A stretch of DNA of 41,010 nucleotides, from the NCBI RefSeq assembly GCF_004801855.1, contig NZ_SSTC01000041.1, positions 1-41,010 on the forward strand. The letters run 5' to 3'. The notes beneath the pieces are model-generated. The model worked only from the letters and a program-made list of their open reading frames with translations, searched no databases and was not told the DNA's origin. The position numbers and the translations under genes are program-made. The stretch is from Pseudomonas sp. A-1. Its GTDB lineage: Bacteria > Pseudomonadota > Gammaproteobacteria > Pseudomonadales > Pseudomonadaceae. Shown one piece after another: positions 17,592-26,078 of the stretch. Each line of letters starts with the position of its first letter. Position 1 is the stretch's first letter.

Positions 17592-18467
17592 CTATTCCTG
17601 CGCCGCGAGTACGGGACTTTTCACACGCTGTGGTAACCAGACATTGAGTGCCAGCCCGCCCAGCACTATGGCCCCGCCAAGCAGGACGCCCGTACTCGGT
17701 GTTTCGCCCAGCAACCACCAGACCCACAGCGGGCCCAGGACAGCCTCGAGCAGGATCAGCAAGCCAACCTCGGCCGGGCTTATGCTCTGCGGCCCCAGCT
17801 GGACCAGCATGAAGCCCAGCGGCAGCAACACGCCCGCCATCACCAGCAGGACCAGCCACTGCTGCCCATCCAGACTGGCTGGCTCACCTCCCCCCCAGGA
17901 GAAGGCCGCAGCCATGAAGGCTCCCAGCATCAGGCCCGGACTCATGTCGACGGCCGGCCGGCTTCTGGCCAGCGTCAGGTTGCCCGCCAGCAGCAGAGCC
18001 GCCAGCAACGCCAGCAGGCAGCCGGCCAGGCTGGCGCCCTGCAGGTCGTCACCGACGATCAGCAGCACGCCGACCATGCACACCCCTATGGACAGCAGCG
18101 TTTGCCGGGGCAAACGTTCGCCTAGGCAACACCAGGCCAGCAGGGCGGCGAACGCCGAAGAAACGCTGAACAGCAGCAGGGTGACGGCGGCGCCAACCTT
18201 CTGCATCGCCGCCAGGAAGCACAGGGTGCTGCTGGCATAGCACAGTCCGCACCACAGCCCCGTGGAGCCGCAAGCCCTGAGCTGCGCCATGAAACCGCCG
18301 CGGTAGCGCCAGACCAGCAACAGCGCCAGCCCCACCCCCATCAGCAGGCCACGCCAGGCCAGCAGGGCCATCGCCTCGAGATTCAGCCAGCGTTGCACCA
18401 GTGCATCGGGAGACAGCAACAGCACACCGGTTGCCGTGAGCAGCAGCCCCTTGCTTCTCGCATCCAT
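17592..18467 (-). CDS. DMT/EamA-family transporter in the ectoine operon
   Basis: A 291-aa inner-membrane protein with about ten hydrophobic helices in two EamA repeats; the second ends with PAEVGLLILLEAVLGPLWVWWLLGE, a strong EamA signature. The ATG at 18467 has GGAGAG eight bases upstream; an in-frame TTG at 18473 is less likely. It begins 2 bp after the eutA stop, so it is translated with the ectoine genes. Members of this family usually export amino acids or metabolites. An overflow exporter for a pathway intermediate such as diaminobutyrate or aspartate is possible, but the substrate cannot be read. It is not part of the standard ectoine cluster that I know. Confidence 0.9.
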   Translation of the reverse strand: MDARSKGLLLTATGVLLLSPDALVQRWLNLEAMALLAWRGLLMGVGLALLLVWRYRGGFMAQLRACGSTGLWCGLCYASSTLCFLAAMQKVGAAVTLLLFSVSSAFAALLAWCCLGERLPRQTLLSIGVCMVGVLLIVGDDLQGASLAGCLLALLAALLLAGNLTLARSRPAVDMSPGLMLGAFMAAAFSWGGGEPASLDGQQWLVLLVMAGVLLPLGFMLVQLGPQSISPAEVGLLILLEAVLGPLWVWWLLGETPSTGVLLGGAIVLGGLALNVWLPQRVKSPVLAAQE

Positions 18468-18469
18468 GA

Positions 18470-19270
18470 TCAACTCTCCACTCCACCCACGGGTGACTGG
18501 TCCGCCAGGAGTCTGCCGAAACCGGGTACCGGGCGCGCGAAGCCGACGCTCCGGAGCGCATGCCAGAACATCGCCTGGTTGCTGGATACCACCGGAATCT
18601 GCAGCTCGGCTTCCAGCTCCTCAAGCACGTCGAGGGTCCTCAGGTTGGTGCAGGCGAGGAACAGCGCATCCACCTGCTCCATGGCCAGCAGCACGCGAGC
18701 GGCGGCCACGATATCGTCCGCGCCTATCCTGGGGATCGCCGCATCCTCGAGTACGGCAAAGGTGCCGCAGCAGGCCACGGCGAAACCGGCCTCCTCCAGA
18801 CCCGCGCACAGCGGCTGGTTGACCGCCGCGATGTAGGGGGTGAGCACCGCGATCCGCCGTGCGCCCAGATGGCGCAGGGCCGCCTTCACCGCCGTCCAGG
18901 GATTGCTCACGGCGATACCGGGACGGGCACTGCGCAGCAGGCGCGCCACCTCGCCCTCGCCGATCAGCATGCTCCCGGAGGTGCAACCGAAGACCAGCAC
19001 ATCCAGCTCCAGTCCCGGCACCAGCAATTCGGCCGAACTGGCCAGGCCGTCCGCCAGACCGCGCAGCTGCTCAGGAGCCACAGTGGGGCTGCACGGCGTG
19101 CGCGTGCTGTACAGTTCCAGGCCATCGACCAGCAGCTGGCGCCACTCGTTCTCGAGGGTGAAGTCGCTGGCCAGCTGGATCAGCCCCAGGCGCAACGGCC
19201 GTCCAGCAGCTGCCGGGCGGTGCCGGAACACCCGCTGCCAGGCCTCGAAATCCTCGGCGACGGCGCTCAT
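18470..19270 (-). CDS. eutA: ectoine utilization protein EutA (maleate isomerase/Asp-Glu racemase fold)
   Basis: A 266-aa protein of the Asp/Glu racemase-maleate isomerase superfamily, with the two catalytic cysteines in VFGCTSGS (Cys96) and FLACTNLRT (Cys207). Both are spaced as in maleate isomerase-like enzymes. It lies in one run with eutB and eutC; the ATG overlaps the eutC stop as ATGA. EutABC are proposed to convert 5-hydroxyectoine to ectoine, with EutA perhaps acting as an isomerase or racemase. The biochemical step is inferred from family literature, not shown by the sequence. Confidence 0.88.
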   Translation of the reverse strand: MSAVAEDFEAWQRVFRHRPAAAGRPLRLGLIQLASDFTLENEWRQLLVDGLELYSTRTPCSPTVAPEQLRGLADGLASSAELLVPGLELDVLVFGCTSGSMLIGEGEVARLLRSARPGIAVSNPWTAVKAALRHLGARRIAVLTPYIAAVNQPLCAGLEEAGFAVACCGTFAVLEDAAIPRIGADDIVAAARVLLAMEQVDALFLACTNLRTLDVLEELEAELQIPVVSSNQAMFWHALRSVGFARPVPGFGRLLADQSPVGGVES

Positions 19271-20217
19271 TGTCCGTCAACCTCGAGCCGGCTTGCCGCA
19301 TAGTTGGCGATCGCCGTGTCCTGCACCCCGGTGCCGGTCAGGTCGCAAACCGTGATCTGTTCCACGCTGGTGCGCAGATGCCGCTCCTCGGCGATCAGGG
19401 TGCCCAGCTCGAACACCTCGCGCTGCAGCGCCGGCGCATGGTGAAGCTCGCCCAGCGCGCGGGACTGGCTGAGGCGGTCCACCACCACGACGTCGGCGCT
19501 GGCCAGGATGGTCGGCTCCAGTTCATTCTTGTGCGGGTTGTCCGCCCCCATGGCGGTCACATGGATGCCCTTGGGCAGGTCGCTCCACTGGAGCACCGGG
19601 GTACGCGACGGCGTGGTGGTCACCACGATGTCGGCCAGGGCGCATGCACTGGCGGTGCTGTCATGGACGATCACCGGCAGGCCGTGGACCTCGCCCATGC
19701 GTTGGGCATAGGCTTCGGCCTTGGCACTGTCGCGGGCGTGCACATGGACCTCCTCGATACCACGCACCAGGCGCAGCGCCGCCACCTGCAACTCGGCCTG
19801 CAGGCCCGCGCCGATCACCGCCACGCTGCGCGCGTCCTCGCGAGCCAGATGCTTGGCGGCGATCGCTCCGGCCAGGGCGGTGCGGATGTCGGTCAGGTAG
19901 CCTTCGTCGAACAGCACCGAGTCGACCAGTCCGGTCTTGGCCGAGAACAGCAGCATCAGGCCGTTGAGGCTGGGCAGACCAAGCCTGGGATTGTCGAAGA
20001 AGCCGGGACTGATCTTGATGGCGAAACGCTGCCAGCCCTGGATGTGGGCGGTCTTGACGTCCACCTCGCCGTTGCTCTCGGCGATGTTCATGCTGAGGAT
20101 CGGCGGCATCACCACCTCGCCACGCCCCAGGGCGGCGAAGCCGGCCTCCACCACCTCGAGGGCGGCGTGATCCAGTCTGACCTTCTCGGCAATCTGCTGA
20201 CGATCGTAGATTTTCAC
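19267..20217 (-). CDS. eutC: ectoine utilization protein EutC (ornithine cyclodeaminase-like)
   Basis: A 316-aa ornithine cyclodeaminase/mu-crystallin family protein. The NAD-binding VAVIGAGLQAELQV is at about residues 133-146, and the substrate-binding FAIKISPGF contains Lys68. The start is GTG at 20217, overlapping the eutB stop as GTGA; the 3' end overlaps eutA. An upstream in-frame extension overlapping eutB is not convincing. Within eutBCA it is thought to take part in hydroxyectoine processing. A free-standing ornithine cyclodeaminase is the alternative, but the context argues for EutC. Confidence 0.9.
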   Translation of the reverse strand: MKIYDRQQIAEKVRLDHAALEVVEAGFAALGRGEVVMPPILSMNIAESNGEVDVKTAHIQGWQRFAIKISPGFFDNPRLGLPSLNGLMLLFSAKTGLVDSVLFDEGYLTDIRTALAGAIAAKHLAREDARSVAVIGAGLQAELQVAALRLVRGIEEVHVHARDSAKAEAYAQRMGEVHGLPVIVHDSTASACALADIVVTTTPSRTPVLQWSDLPKGIHVTAMGADNPHKNELEPTILASADVVVVDRLSQSRALGELHHAPALQREVFELGTLIAEERHLRTSVEQITVCDLTGTGVQDTAIANYAASRLEVDGQ

Positions 20218-21200
20218 AGGGACTCTCCGGCGAGGCGGCAAGCCTCGGTAAAGGTGGCGGTGGACAGGTTCTGGCCGCTGATCACGAAGGCCACGCGACG
20301 CCCCTGCAGGTCCAGTCGATGCTGCTCGACGGCAGCCACGCCGACGGCGGCGGCGCCCTCCACCAGCAGTTTTTCCTCGCGCAGCAAATGCAGCATCGCC
20401 CGGCCGATGTGCGCCTCGTCGACCCTGTAGCCACGATCCATGTAGCGCCGGGTCATGCCGAAGGTCCAGGCGTTGTCCAGGCCGATGCCGCCGCCCAGGC
20501 TGTCGGCCAGGGTCGGCACTTCCGGCACCTGCACCGGGTGTCCGGCGGCCAGGCTTTCCAGCATCGCGGCGCCCTCGGCCATGCTCACGCCGACCACTTC
20601 CGCGGCAGGGTTGATGCTCTTGACCGCCAGGCCGATGCCGGCAACCAGGCCGCCGCCGGAGAGGCCGGCGAACACCAGATCGATGTCCGGCTGCTCCTCG
20701 AGGATATCCAGCCCGCAGGTCCCCTGGCCGGCGATCACCAACGGGTGGTCGAACGGTGGAATGTAGGCCAGTCCCTGCTCACTACTCAGCCGCCGGGCCT
20801 CGACGTCGGCCTGGTCCTGGGACTCGCCACAGATCACCAGGGTGGCGCCGCTGTCGCGCAGCGCCTGCACCTTGTTGTCCGGCACCAGGTGCGAGATGCA
20901 CACGGTGACCGGGATGCCGATCCGCCGGCCGGCCCAGGCCAGCGCGCGACCGAAGTTGCCGGTCGACATGGTCACCACGCCACGCGCCCGCTGCTCCTCG
21001 TCCAGGCCGAGTAGCGCATTCAGCGCACCACGCAGCTTGAAGGAGCCGGTCGGCTGCAGGTTGTCCAGCTTCAGCCACGCCTCGCAGCCGAAGCGCCGCG
21101 ACAGGGATTCGGAGCGTACCAGCGGGGTACGCAGGACCTGCCCGGCGATGCGCCGACGGGCCCGGAAGATGTCCTGCAGGGTCAGTTCTTGTTGTTGCAT
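20214..21200 (-). CDS. eutB: ectoine utilization protein EutB (threonine dehydratase-like PLP enzyme)
   Basis: A 328-aa fold-type II PLP enzyme. The PLP lysine is Lys55 in TGSFKLRGALNA and the phosphate-binding glycine loop is GLSGGGLVAGIG. It is shorter than biosynthetic IlvA and lacks an ACT domain, fitting catabolic threonine/hydroxy-amino-acid dehydratases such as EutB. Proposed function: dehydration of the hydroxyectoine-derived intermediate. The ATG at 21200 has GGGGA upstream, and the stop overlaps eutC as GTGA. It follows the aminotransferase gene by 69 bp. Confidence 0.9.
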   Translation of the reverse strand: MQQQELTLQDIFRARRRIAGQVLRTPLVRSESLSRRFGCEAWLKLDNLQPTGSFKLRGALNALLGLDEEQRARGVVTMSTGNFGRALAWAGRRIGIPVTVCISHLVPDNKVQALRDSGATLVICGESQDQADVEARRLSSEQGLAYIPPFDHPLVIAGQGTCGLDILEEQPDIDLVFAGLSGGGLVAGIGLAVKSINPAAEVVGVSMAEGAAMLESLAAGHPVQVPEVPTLADSLGGGIGLDNAWTFGMTRRYMDRGYRVDEAHIGRAMLHLLREEKLLVEGAAAVGVAAVEQHRLDLQGRRVAFVISGQNLSTATFTEACRLAGESL

Positions 21201-21269
21201 GCCAATCCCCCAATCGGTCGATCACCAGGGGGCCGGCAACCTGATCGGTCACGGCCCCCTGGCGCTGGC

Positions 21270-22676
21270 TTACTTGGCCTGCCAGGCGCCGCTGCTGATC
21301 AGCTTGTCGGTAACGCGATTCACGGCACGTTCGGCGCGGGCGACGATGTCGTCCACCTCGTCACGGGTCACCACCAGCGGCGGAGCGAAGCCGAGGATGT
21401 CGCCGTGCGGCATGGCGCGGGCAATCAGACCCTCCTCGAGGCAGGCCGCGGAGATCTGCGGGCCGACCTTCAGGCTGGGGTCGAAGTGCTGACGCTTGGA
21501 GCGGTCGCTGGAGAACTCCAGGGCAGCCAGCAGGCCGATGCCGCGCACCTCGCCGACCAGCGGATGGTTGGCGAAGGTCTCCTGCATGCGCTGCTGCAGG
21601 TAGGCGCCGGTGTCGCGCGCATTGCCGGTGAGGTTCTCGCGCTGGATGATGTCCAGGTTGGTGAGCGCCGAGGCGATGCCCATGGGGTGGCCGGAGTAGG
21701 TGTAACCGTGGCCGATCGCGCCGTAGGTGTCGGTGCCCTGCTCCAGCACCTGCCAGACGCGCTCGCCGACGATCACCCCGGACAGCGGCTGGTAGGCCGA
21801 GGTCAGGCCCTTGGCCACGGTGATCAGGTCCGGCTTCATCTCGTAGTACTGCGAGCCAAAGTCGACGCCCAGCCGGCCGAAACCGCAGACCACCTCGTCG
21901 GCGATCAAGAGGATGTCGTACTTGTCCAGCACCTTGCGGATCTCCGCCCAGTAACCCTGCGGCGGCGGCACGATGCCGCCGGTGCCGAGCACCGGCTCGC
22001 CGATCATCGCAGCCACGGTGTCCGGTCCCTCGGCGAGGATCATTTCCTCCAGCTTGGCGGCGCAGTAACGGGAGAACTCCAGCTCGCTCATGGCGTCGTC
22101 GGGACGACGGTAGTAGACCGGCGCCACTGTGTGCTTGATGCGCTCGAGCGGCAGATCGAAGTGGGCGTGGAACAGCGGCAGGCCGGTCAGCGAGCCGGAG
22201 GCGATGCTCGAACCGTGGTAGCCGCGGTCGCGGGAGATGACCTTCTTCTTCTCGGGGCGGCCGAGGATGTTGTTGTAGTACCAGACCAGCTTGAGCTGGG
22301 TTTCGTTGGCGTCCGAGCCGGACATGCCGTAGTAGACCTTGCTCATGCCCTGGCCGGCGAGCTTGACGATGCGCTCCGAAAGCATGGCCAGCCCCTCGGT
22401 GGTGTGACCCACGTAGGTGTGGTAGTAGGCCAGCTGCTTGGCCTGCTCGTAGATCGCCTCGGCCATCTCGGTGCGGCCGTAGCCGATGTTCACGCAGTAC
22501 AGGCCGGCGAAACCGTCGATCAGCTGATTGCCCAGCGAATCCTCGATGCGGATGCCCTTGGCGCCGGTGATGATGCGGGCCGGGCTCTCGCCGTGGGCGT
22601 GCTGCTTGAGGTGGGTGGACGCGTGGAAGACGTTCTGGCGGTCGATCTCGATGATCTTCTGGGTGTCGATAGTCAT
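21270..22676 (-). CDS. doeD: class III aminotransferase, probable diaminobutyrate transaminase
   Basis: A 468-aa PLP aminotransferase of class III. The PLP-binding lysine is Lys289 in TVAKGLTSAYQP, and LIADEVVCGFGR carries Asp260. The fold and length match omega-transaminases. In an ectoine cluster this enzyme removes the 4-amino group of L-2,4-diaminobutyrate to give aspartate 4-semialdehyde (DoeD/Atf). The ATG is at 22676. It sits between the aldehyde dehydrogenase gene (54 bp upstream) and eutB (69 bp downstream). The sequence alone would also fit GABA- or putrescine-type transaminases; the DoeD call depends on the neighbours. Confidence 0.85.
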   Translation of the reverse strand: MTIDTQKIIEIDRQNVFHASTHLKQHAHGESPARIITGAKGIRIEDSLGNQLIDGFAGLYCVNIGYGRTEMAEAIYEQAKQLAYYHTYVGHTTEGLAMLSERIVKLAGQGMSKVYYGMSGSDANETQLKLVWYYNNILGRPEKKKVISRDRGYHGSSIASGSLTGLPLFHAHFDLPLERIKHTVAPVYYRRPDDAMSELEFSRYCAAKLEEMILAEGPDTVAAMIGEPVLGTGGIVPPPQGYWAEIRKVLDKYDILLIADEVVCGFGRLGVDFGSQYYEMKPDLITVAKGLTSAYQPLSGVIVGERVWQVLEQGTDTYGAIGHGYTYSGHPMGIASALTNLDIIQRENLTGNARDTGAYLQQRMQETFANHPLVGEVRGIGLLAALEFSSDRSKRQHFDPSLKVGPQISAACLEEGLIARAMPHGDILGFAPPLVVTRDEVDDIVARAERAVNRVTDKLISSGAWQAK

Positions 22677-22730
22677 GGCATTGCCCTCGTTGCAATAGAT
22701 GCGGATAGGTTTGGCGCAGCTGTGCGGAAA

Positions 22731-24203
22731 TCAGCTGCCGCTGGCGCTGGGCAGGCCACCCAGGCAGTAGTACTTGATCTGGCTGTATTCATCGAGGCCG
22801 TGACGCGAGCCTTCGCGACCGAGGCCGGACTGCTTGACGCCACCGAAGGGCACCGGCGGGCCGGTCATCTTCACCGAGTTGACGCTGACCATGCCGTACT
22901 CCAGACCGCGCAACAGCTTCCACACCAGACGGATGTCGTAGCCGTAGACGTAGGCGGCCAGTCCGTACTCGGTGTCATTGGCCTGGGCGATCAGCTCCTC
23001 GAGGTCGCTCCAGGCCAGCACTCCGGCGACCGGCGCGAAGTTCTCCTCGCGGTACACGCGCATCGCGGGGGTCACGTCGGCCAGCAGGGTCGGCATGAAG
23101 AAGTTGGCGCCCGGCGCCTCGCTCTGGTCGCCGACCAGCAGGCGGGCCCCCTTGGTCACGGCGTCCTCGACCAGCTCGCGCGCCTTGGCCACCGCCCGGG
23201 CATTGATCAGCGGGCCCTGATTCACGCCACGCTCCAGGCCGTCGCCCACGGTCAGCTCGCCCATGCGGCGGGCGAACACCTCGAGGAACGGCTCGTAGAG
23301 CGAGCTGTGCACGAAGATGCGGTTGGCCGCCAGACAGTCCTGGCCGGTGGTCTGGAACTTGGCATCGATGGCCGCCTGCGCGGCCTGCTCCACATCCATG
23401 TCCGGCAGCACGATGAAGGGCGCATTGCCACCCAGTTCCATGGAGCACTTCTTCACGGTGGGCGCAGCCTGCTCGAGCAGCAGGCGACCGACGCGGGTCG
23501 AGCCGGTGAAGGACAGCGCCTTGACCTTGTCGCTGGCGCAGAGCACCTGGGAAACCATCACCGGCTCGCCGGTGATGACGTTGAACACCCCGGCCGGAAA
23601 ACCGGCGCGCTCGGCCAGTTCGGCCAGCGCCAGCGCCGAGAACGGCGTCTCGCCAGCCGGCTTGACCAGCACGGTGCAGCCGACGGCCAGGGCCGCGGCG
23701 GCCTTGCGGGTGATCATCGCGCAGGGGAAGTTCCACGGTGTGATCAGCGCGGCGACACCGATCGGCTCGCGGACGCTGCCGAGCTGGGCGTTGCGGATGT
23801 GGCTGGGGATGGTCTCGCCGTAGGCGCGGCGGGCCTCCTCGGCGAACCAGCGGATGAAGGAGGCGGCGTAGTCGATCTCGCCGCGCGCCTCGTCGAGCGG
23901 CTTGCCCTGCTCGAGGGTCATCAGCCGCGCCAGGTCTTCCTTGTTGGCCAGCAGCAGATCGTGCCAGCGGTGCAGGATGGCGCCACGGGCGTCCACCGAC
24001 AGAGCACGCCAGGCCGGGAACGCCGCTTCGGCCGCATCGATGGCGCCACCCACTTGCCCTTCGTCGAGCAGCGTGCAGCGGCCGAGAATCGCTTCGCTGG
24101 CCGGATTGCTGACCGCTTCGTCGCGGCCATCGTTGCCAGCCACCCATTTGCCGTTGACGTACGCCAACTGGCGGAACAGGCGCGGATCGTTGAGGTTGTT
24201 CAT
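22731..24203 (-). CDS. doeC: aldehyde dehydrogenase, probable aspartate-semialdehyde dehydrogenase
   Basis: A 490-aa NAD(P)+-dependent aldehyde dehydrogenase of the succinate-semialdehyde dehydrogenase type. The general base is Glu257 in MELGGNAPF and the nucleophile is Cys290 in TTGQDCLAANR. ITPWNFPCAMITRK and SFTGSTRVGR are cofactor motifs. In this cluster it would oxidise L-aspartate 4-semialdehyde to aspartate, the last step of ectoine catabolism (DoeC/Ssd). The start is the ATG at 24203, with AGGGGAG eight bases upstream; an earlier in-frame start at 24248 lacks that support. An inverted repeat lies in the leader. Confidence 0.87.
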   Translation of the reverse strand: MNNLNDPRLFRQLAYVNGKWVAGNDGRDEAVSNPASEAILGRCTLLDEGQVGGAIDAAEAAFPAWRALSVDARGAILHRWHDLLLANKEDLARLMTLEQGKPLDEARGEIDYAASFIRWFAEEARRAYGETIPSHIRNAQLGSVREPIGVAALITPWNFPCAMITRKAAAALAVGCTVLVKPAGETPFSALALAELAERAGFPAGVFNVITGEPVMVSQVLCASDKVKALSFTGSTRVGRLLLEQAAPTVKKCSMELGGNAPFIVLPDMDVEQAAQAAIDAKFQTTGQDCLAANRIFVHSSLYEPFLEVFARRMGELTVGDGLERGVNQGPLINARAVAKARELVEDAVTKGARLLVGDQSEAPGANFFMPTLLADVTPAMRVYREENFAPVAGVLAWSDLEELIAQANDTEYGLAAYVYGYDIRLVWKLLRGLEYGMVSVNSVKMTGPPVPFGGVKQSGLGREGSRHGLDEYSQIKYYCLGGLPSASGS

Positions 24204-24226
24204 GTGTGCAGCTCCCCTGAGCGGAC

Positions 24227-24251
24227 CGGTTGCGTCACGGGGTGGCAACCG
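24227..24251. promoter_or_regulatory. inverted repeat upstream of the aldehyde dehydrogenase
   Basis: CGGTTGC and GCAACCG form 7-bp perfect arms separated by 11 bp, 24 bp upstream of the doeC start. The gap between doeX and doeC is 147 bp, enough for its own promoter. The repeat could be an operator for the neighbouring Lrp/AsnC regulator or a leader hairpin. No known consensus is matched. Confidence 0.45.
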
Positions 24252-24350
24252 ATTGTTCTTGTTGACGGCTCTACTTTAGGGGGGTGGGTGAGGTGATGTT
24301 TTCTCTTCACCAGCACGCGGAAAGCGCTTTTTTCTGTTGTCCCGGGAGTC

Positions 24351-24842
24351 TCAGGCGCTTTTTTCGGCAGGGCCCGCCGACTCGACGTCCAGGGGTGGTT
24401 CACTCTGCTTGATCGTCTTGGTGACGATGTAGGTGAAGTAGCGCTCGATGCCCAGATCGGCCATCAGCCACTGGTCCACGAGCCGCTGGTACTGATCGAT
24501 GTCACGGGTCATGACCTTGACGATGTAGTCCACGCCTCCACCGGTGGCGTAGCACTCGGTGACCTCGGCACAGGCCTCCATGGCCCTTTCGAAGCGGACG
24601 AAGGCTTCGCGATTGTGCTGCTTGAGGGTGACCTCCACCAGGACGGCCACCCGTTTGAGCAGCACCTCAGTGTCGATCCAGGCACCATAGCCGCGGATGA
24701 TGCCTGCCTCCTCGAGGCGCTTGACGCGCTCCCAGCAGGGGCTGACCGACAGGTTGATCGCCTCGGCCAGGCTGGATTTGGTGATGCGTCCGTTCTGCTG
24801 AAGGATGCGCAGAATCTTCAGGTCGTAACTGTCCAGGCGCAT
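24351..24842 (-). CDS. doeX: Lrp/AsnC-family regulator of ectoine catabolism
   Basis: A 163-aa AsnC/Lrp-type regulator. The N-terminal HTH begins MRLDSYDLKILRILQQNGRITKS-like sequence with LAEAINLSVSPCWERVKRLE, and the C-terminal RAM ligand-binding domain contains VTECYATGGGVDYIVKVMTRD. The ATG at 24842 has AGGAG seven bases upstream. It lies between uehA and doeC, as asnC/doeX does in many ectoine clusters, and may sense a pathway amino acid such as diaminobutyrate. A strong terminator 36 bp upstream separates it from uehA, so it probably has limited readthrough expression or its own promoter inside the terminator region. Confidence 0.9.
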   Translation of the reverse strand: MRLDSYDLKILRILQQNGRITKSSLAEAINLSVSPCWERVKRLEEAGIIRGYGAWIDTEVLLKRVAVLVEVTLKQHNREAFVRFERAMEACAEVTECYATGGGVDYIVKVMTRDIDQYQRLVDQWLMADLGIERYFTYIVTKTIKQSEPPLDVESAGPAEKSA

Positions 24843-24878
24843 GTTGCAACTCCTGCGCGGACGGGGCCGCGCCAGATG

Positions 24879-24909
24879 AAAAAAAGGCCGGCGAACTGCA
24901 TCGCCGGCC
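24879..24909 (-). terminator. intrinsic terminator between uehA and doeX
   Basis: GGCCGGCGA and TCGCCGGCC form a perfect 9-bp stem with a 6-base loop; on the minus strand it is followed by seven T residues. It is the strongest intrinsic terminator in the window and sits 60 bp after the uehA stop, dividing the minus-strand ectoine genes into at least two transcription units. Confidence 0.9.
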
Positions 24910-24969
24910 AAAGTCAGGATCGGTTCGAGCTCTCGGGCAGCGACTGGTTGCGCGCCCCCGTCATCCCAC

Positions 24970-26007
24970 TCAGCGCTTTTCCAGTGCGGCAATTTCCTCC
25001 TCGATCTGGTCGAGCATCGCACGGGTTTCCTGGCCGGCCAGCTTGGTTAGGGTGTCACGCAGCGGCTGGCTGGCCTTGCGGAACGCCTCCTGCTCTTCGG
25101 CCGAGAGCCTGACCAGGCGGATACCCGGCTTGGTCTGCTGGATCTTGGCCAGACGCTCGTCGCTGTAGCGGGCCTGGACGTCGAAGATATAGGGCGACAG
25201 CTCGGCGATGGTCTCGTCGATCAGCTTGCGGCGTGCCTCGGGCAAGCCTTGGTACCAGGACTCGCTGGACAGTACGCCGACCGTGAACTGCTGGTGGCCC
25301 GGCCAGGTCAGCACGTCAGTCACCTCGTAGAACTTCATCTCCTCGATGGCGAAGATCGGGTTCTCCTGACCGTCGATCATCTTCAACTGCAGAGCGCCAT
25401 AGACTTCCGAGTAGGGCAGCGGAGTCGGGACTGCGCCGAATGCCTTGTAGGTCTCGACCAGCATCGGCGAAGCCATCACCCGCATCTTGAAGTTGGCGAA
25501 ATCGGCAGGTTTGCGGATCTCCTTGTTGGTGGTCCAGACCATCTCCCCTTCCGGATACATGCTCATCAGCCGCAGGTTGCGCTGCTTGAGCTTGTCGGCC
25601 AGGGGGCCGTAGATAGTCGGACTGGAAGACAGCACCTGTCGATTGACCCGGTTATCCTGGGAAAGCAGGTAGGGCACCGTGAACAGCTGCATTTCCGGCA
25701 CAGTGGAGCCGAGGATGCCGGTGGAGCCATGGGCGAACTGCAGCACCCCGTTGGCGACCAGTTCGGTCAGATCCTCGGACTCGCCGAGCGCCCCATAGGG
25801 ATAGACGGTGACCTTGACGTCACCACCGCTCTTCTCCTCGATCAGCTGCTTGAACTTCTGTGCGTAGGCGTCCTGCACGCTGCCGCTGACCTCCTCCAGG
25901 GCGAACTTCCATTCCTCGGCCGCAGCCAGGCCAGCCTGCCCCAGCAGCGCCAGTCCCATCCCGGCGACCAGTGCTGCGCGCTTGAAGCGACTAACGATCT
26001 TGCTCAT
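24970..26007 (-). CDS. uehA: TRAP transporter substrate-binding protein for ectoines
   Basis: A 345-aa DctP-family periplasmic binding protein. The signal peptide covers residues 1-30 (FKRAALVAGMGLALLG...LAAA). The mature part has the DctP signature around FANFKMRVMASPMLVETYKAFGA, with the conserved arginine that binds a ligand carboxylate, and PYSEVYGALQLKMIDGQENP. The ATG at 26007 has GGAGG eight bases upstream. In Ruegeria the UehABC TRAP system imports ectoine and 5-hydroxyectoine; here the gene lies with doeAB while its membrane partners are on the other strand. A strong terminator follows. UehA identity is from context; a general dicarboxylate DctP cannot be excluded by sequence alone. 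Confidence 0.88.
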   Translation of the reverse strand: MSKIVSRFKRAALVAGMGLALLGQAGLAAAEEWKFALEEVSGSVQDAYAQKFKQLIEEKSGGDVKVTVYPYGALGESEDLTELVANGVLQFAHGSTGILGSTVPEMQLFTVPYLLSQDNRVNRQVLSSSPTIYGPLADKLKQRNLRLMSMYPEGEMVWTTNKEIRKPADFANFKMRVMASPMLVETYKAFGAVPTPLPYSEVYGALQLKMIDGQENPIFAIEEMKFYEVTDVLTWPGHQQFTVGVLSSESWYQGLPEARRKLIDETIAELSPYIFDVQARYSDERLAKIQQTKPGIRLVRLSAEEQEAFRKASQPLRDTLTKLAGQETRAMLDQIEEEIAALEKR

Positions 26008-26048
26008 CGTGATGCCTCCACAGTTCTTGTGTTTTTCTTGTTTTTCCG

Positions 26049-26078
26049 GACGCGTGGGGGGTGCGACCCTTACGCGTC
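26049..26078 (-). repeat. hairpin at the doeB-uehA junction
   Basis: GACGCGT and ACGCGTC make a perfect 7-bp stem with a 16-base loop overlapping the doeB stop codon. It lacks a T-run. It could act as an mRNA-processing or stability element allowing different levels of doeB and the binding protein uehA, which transporters usually need in excess. Confidence 0.4.

Noticed and set aside
21189-24296. Very long open frame on the plus strand, antisense to the aminotransferase and aldehyde dehydrogenase genes (1035 codons).
   Set aside because: It spans two well-recognised minus-strand enzymes and their gap. Its translation is low-complexity (rich in Val, Leu, Gly, Asp, His), as expected for antisense frames in GC-rich DNA.
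24324-24365. Direct repeat of GCGCTTTTTTC at 24324 and 24355 near the end of doeX.
   Set aside because: Only two 11-base copies, one inside the coding sequence, without a stem giving a minus-strand T-run; probably chance.
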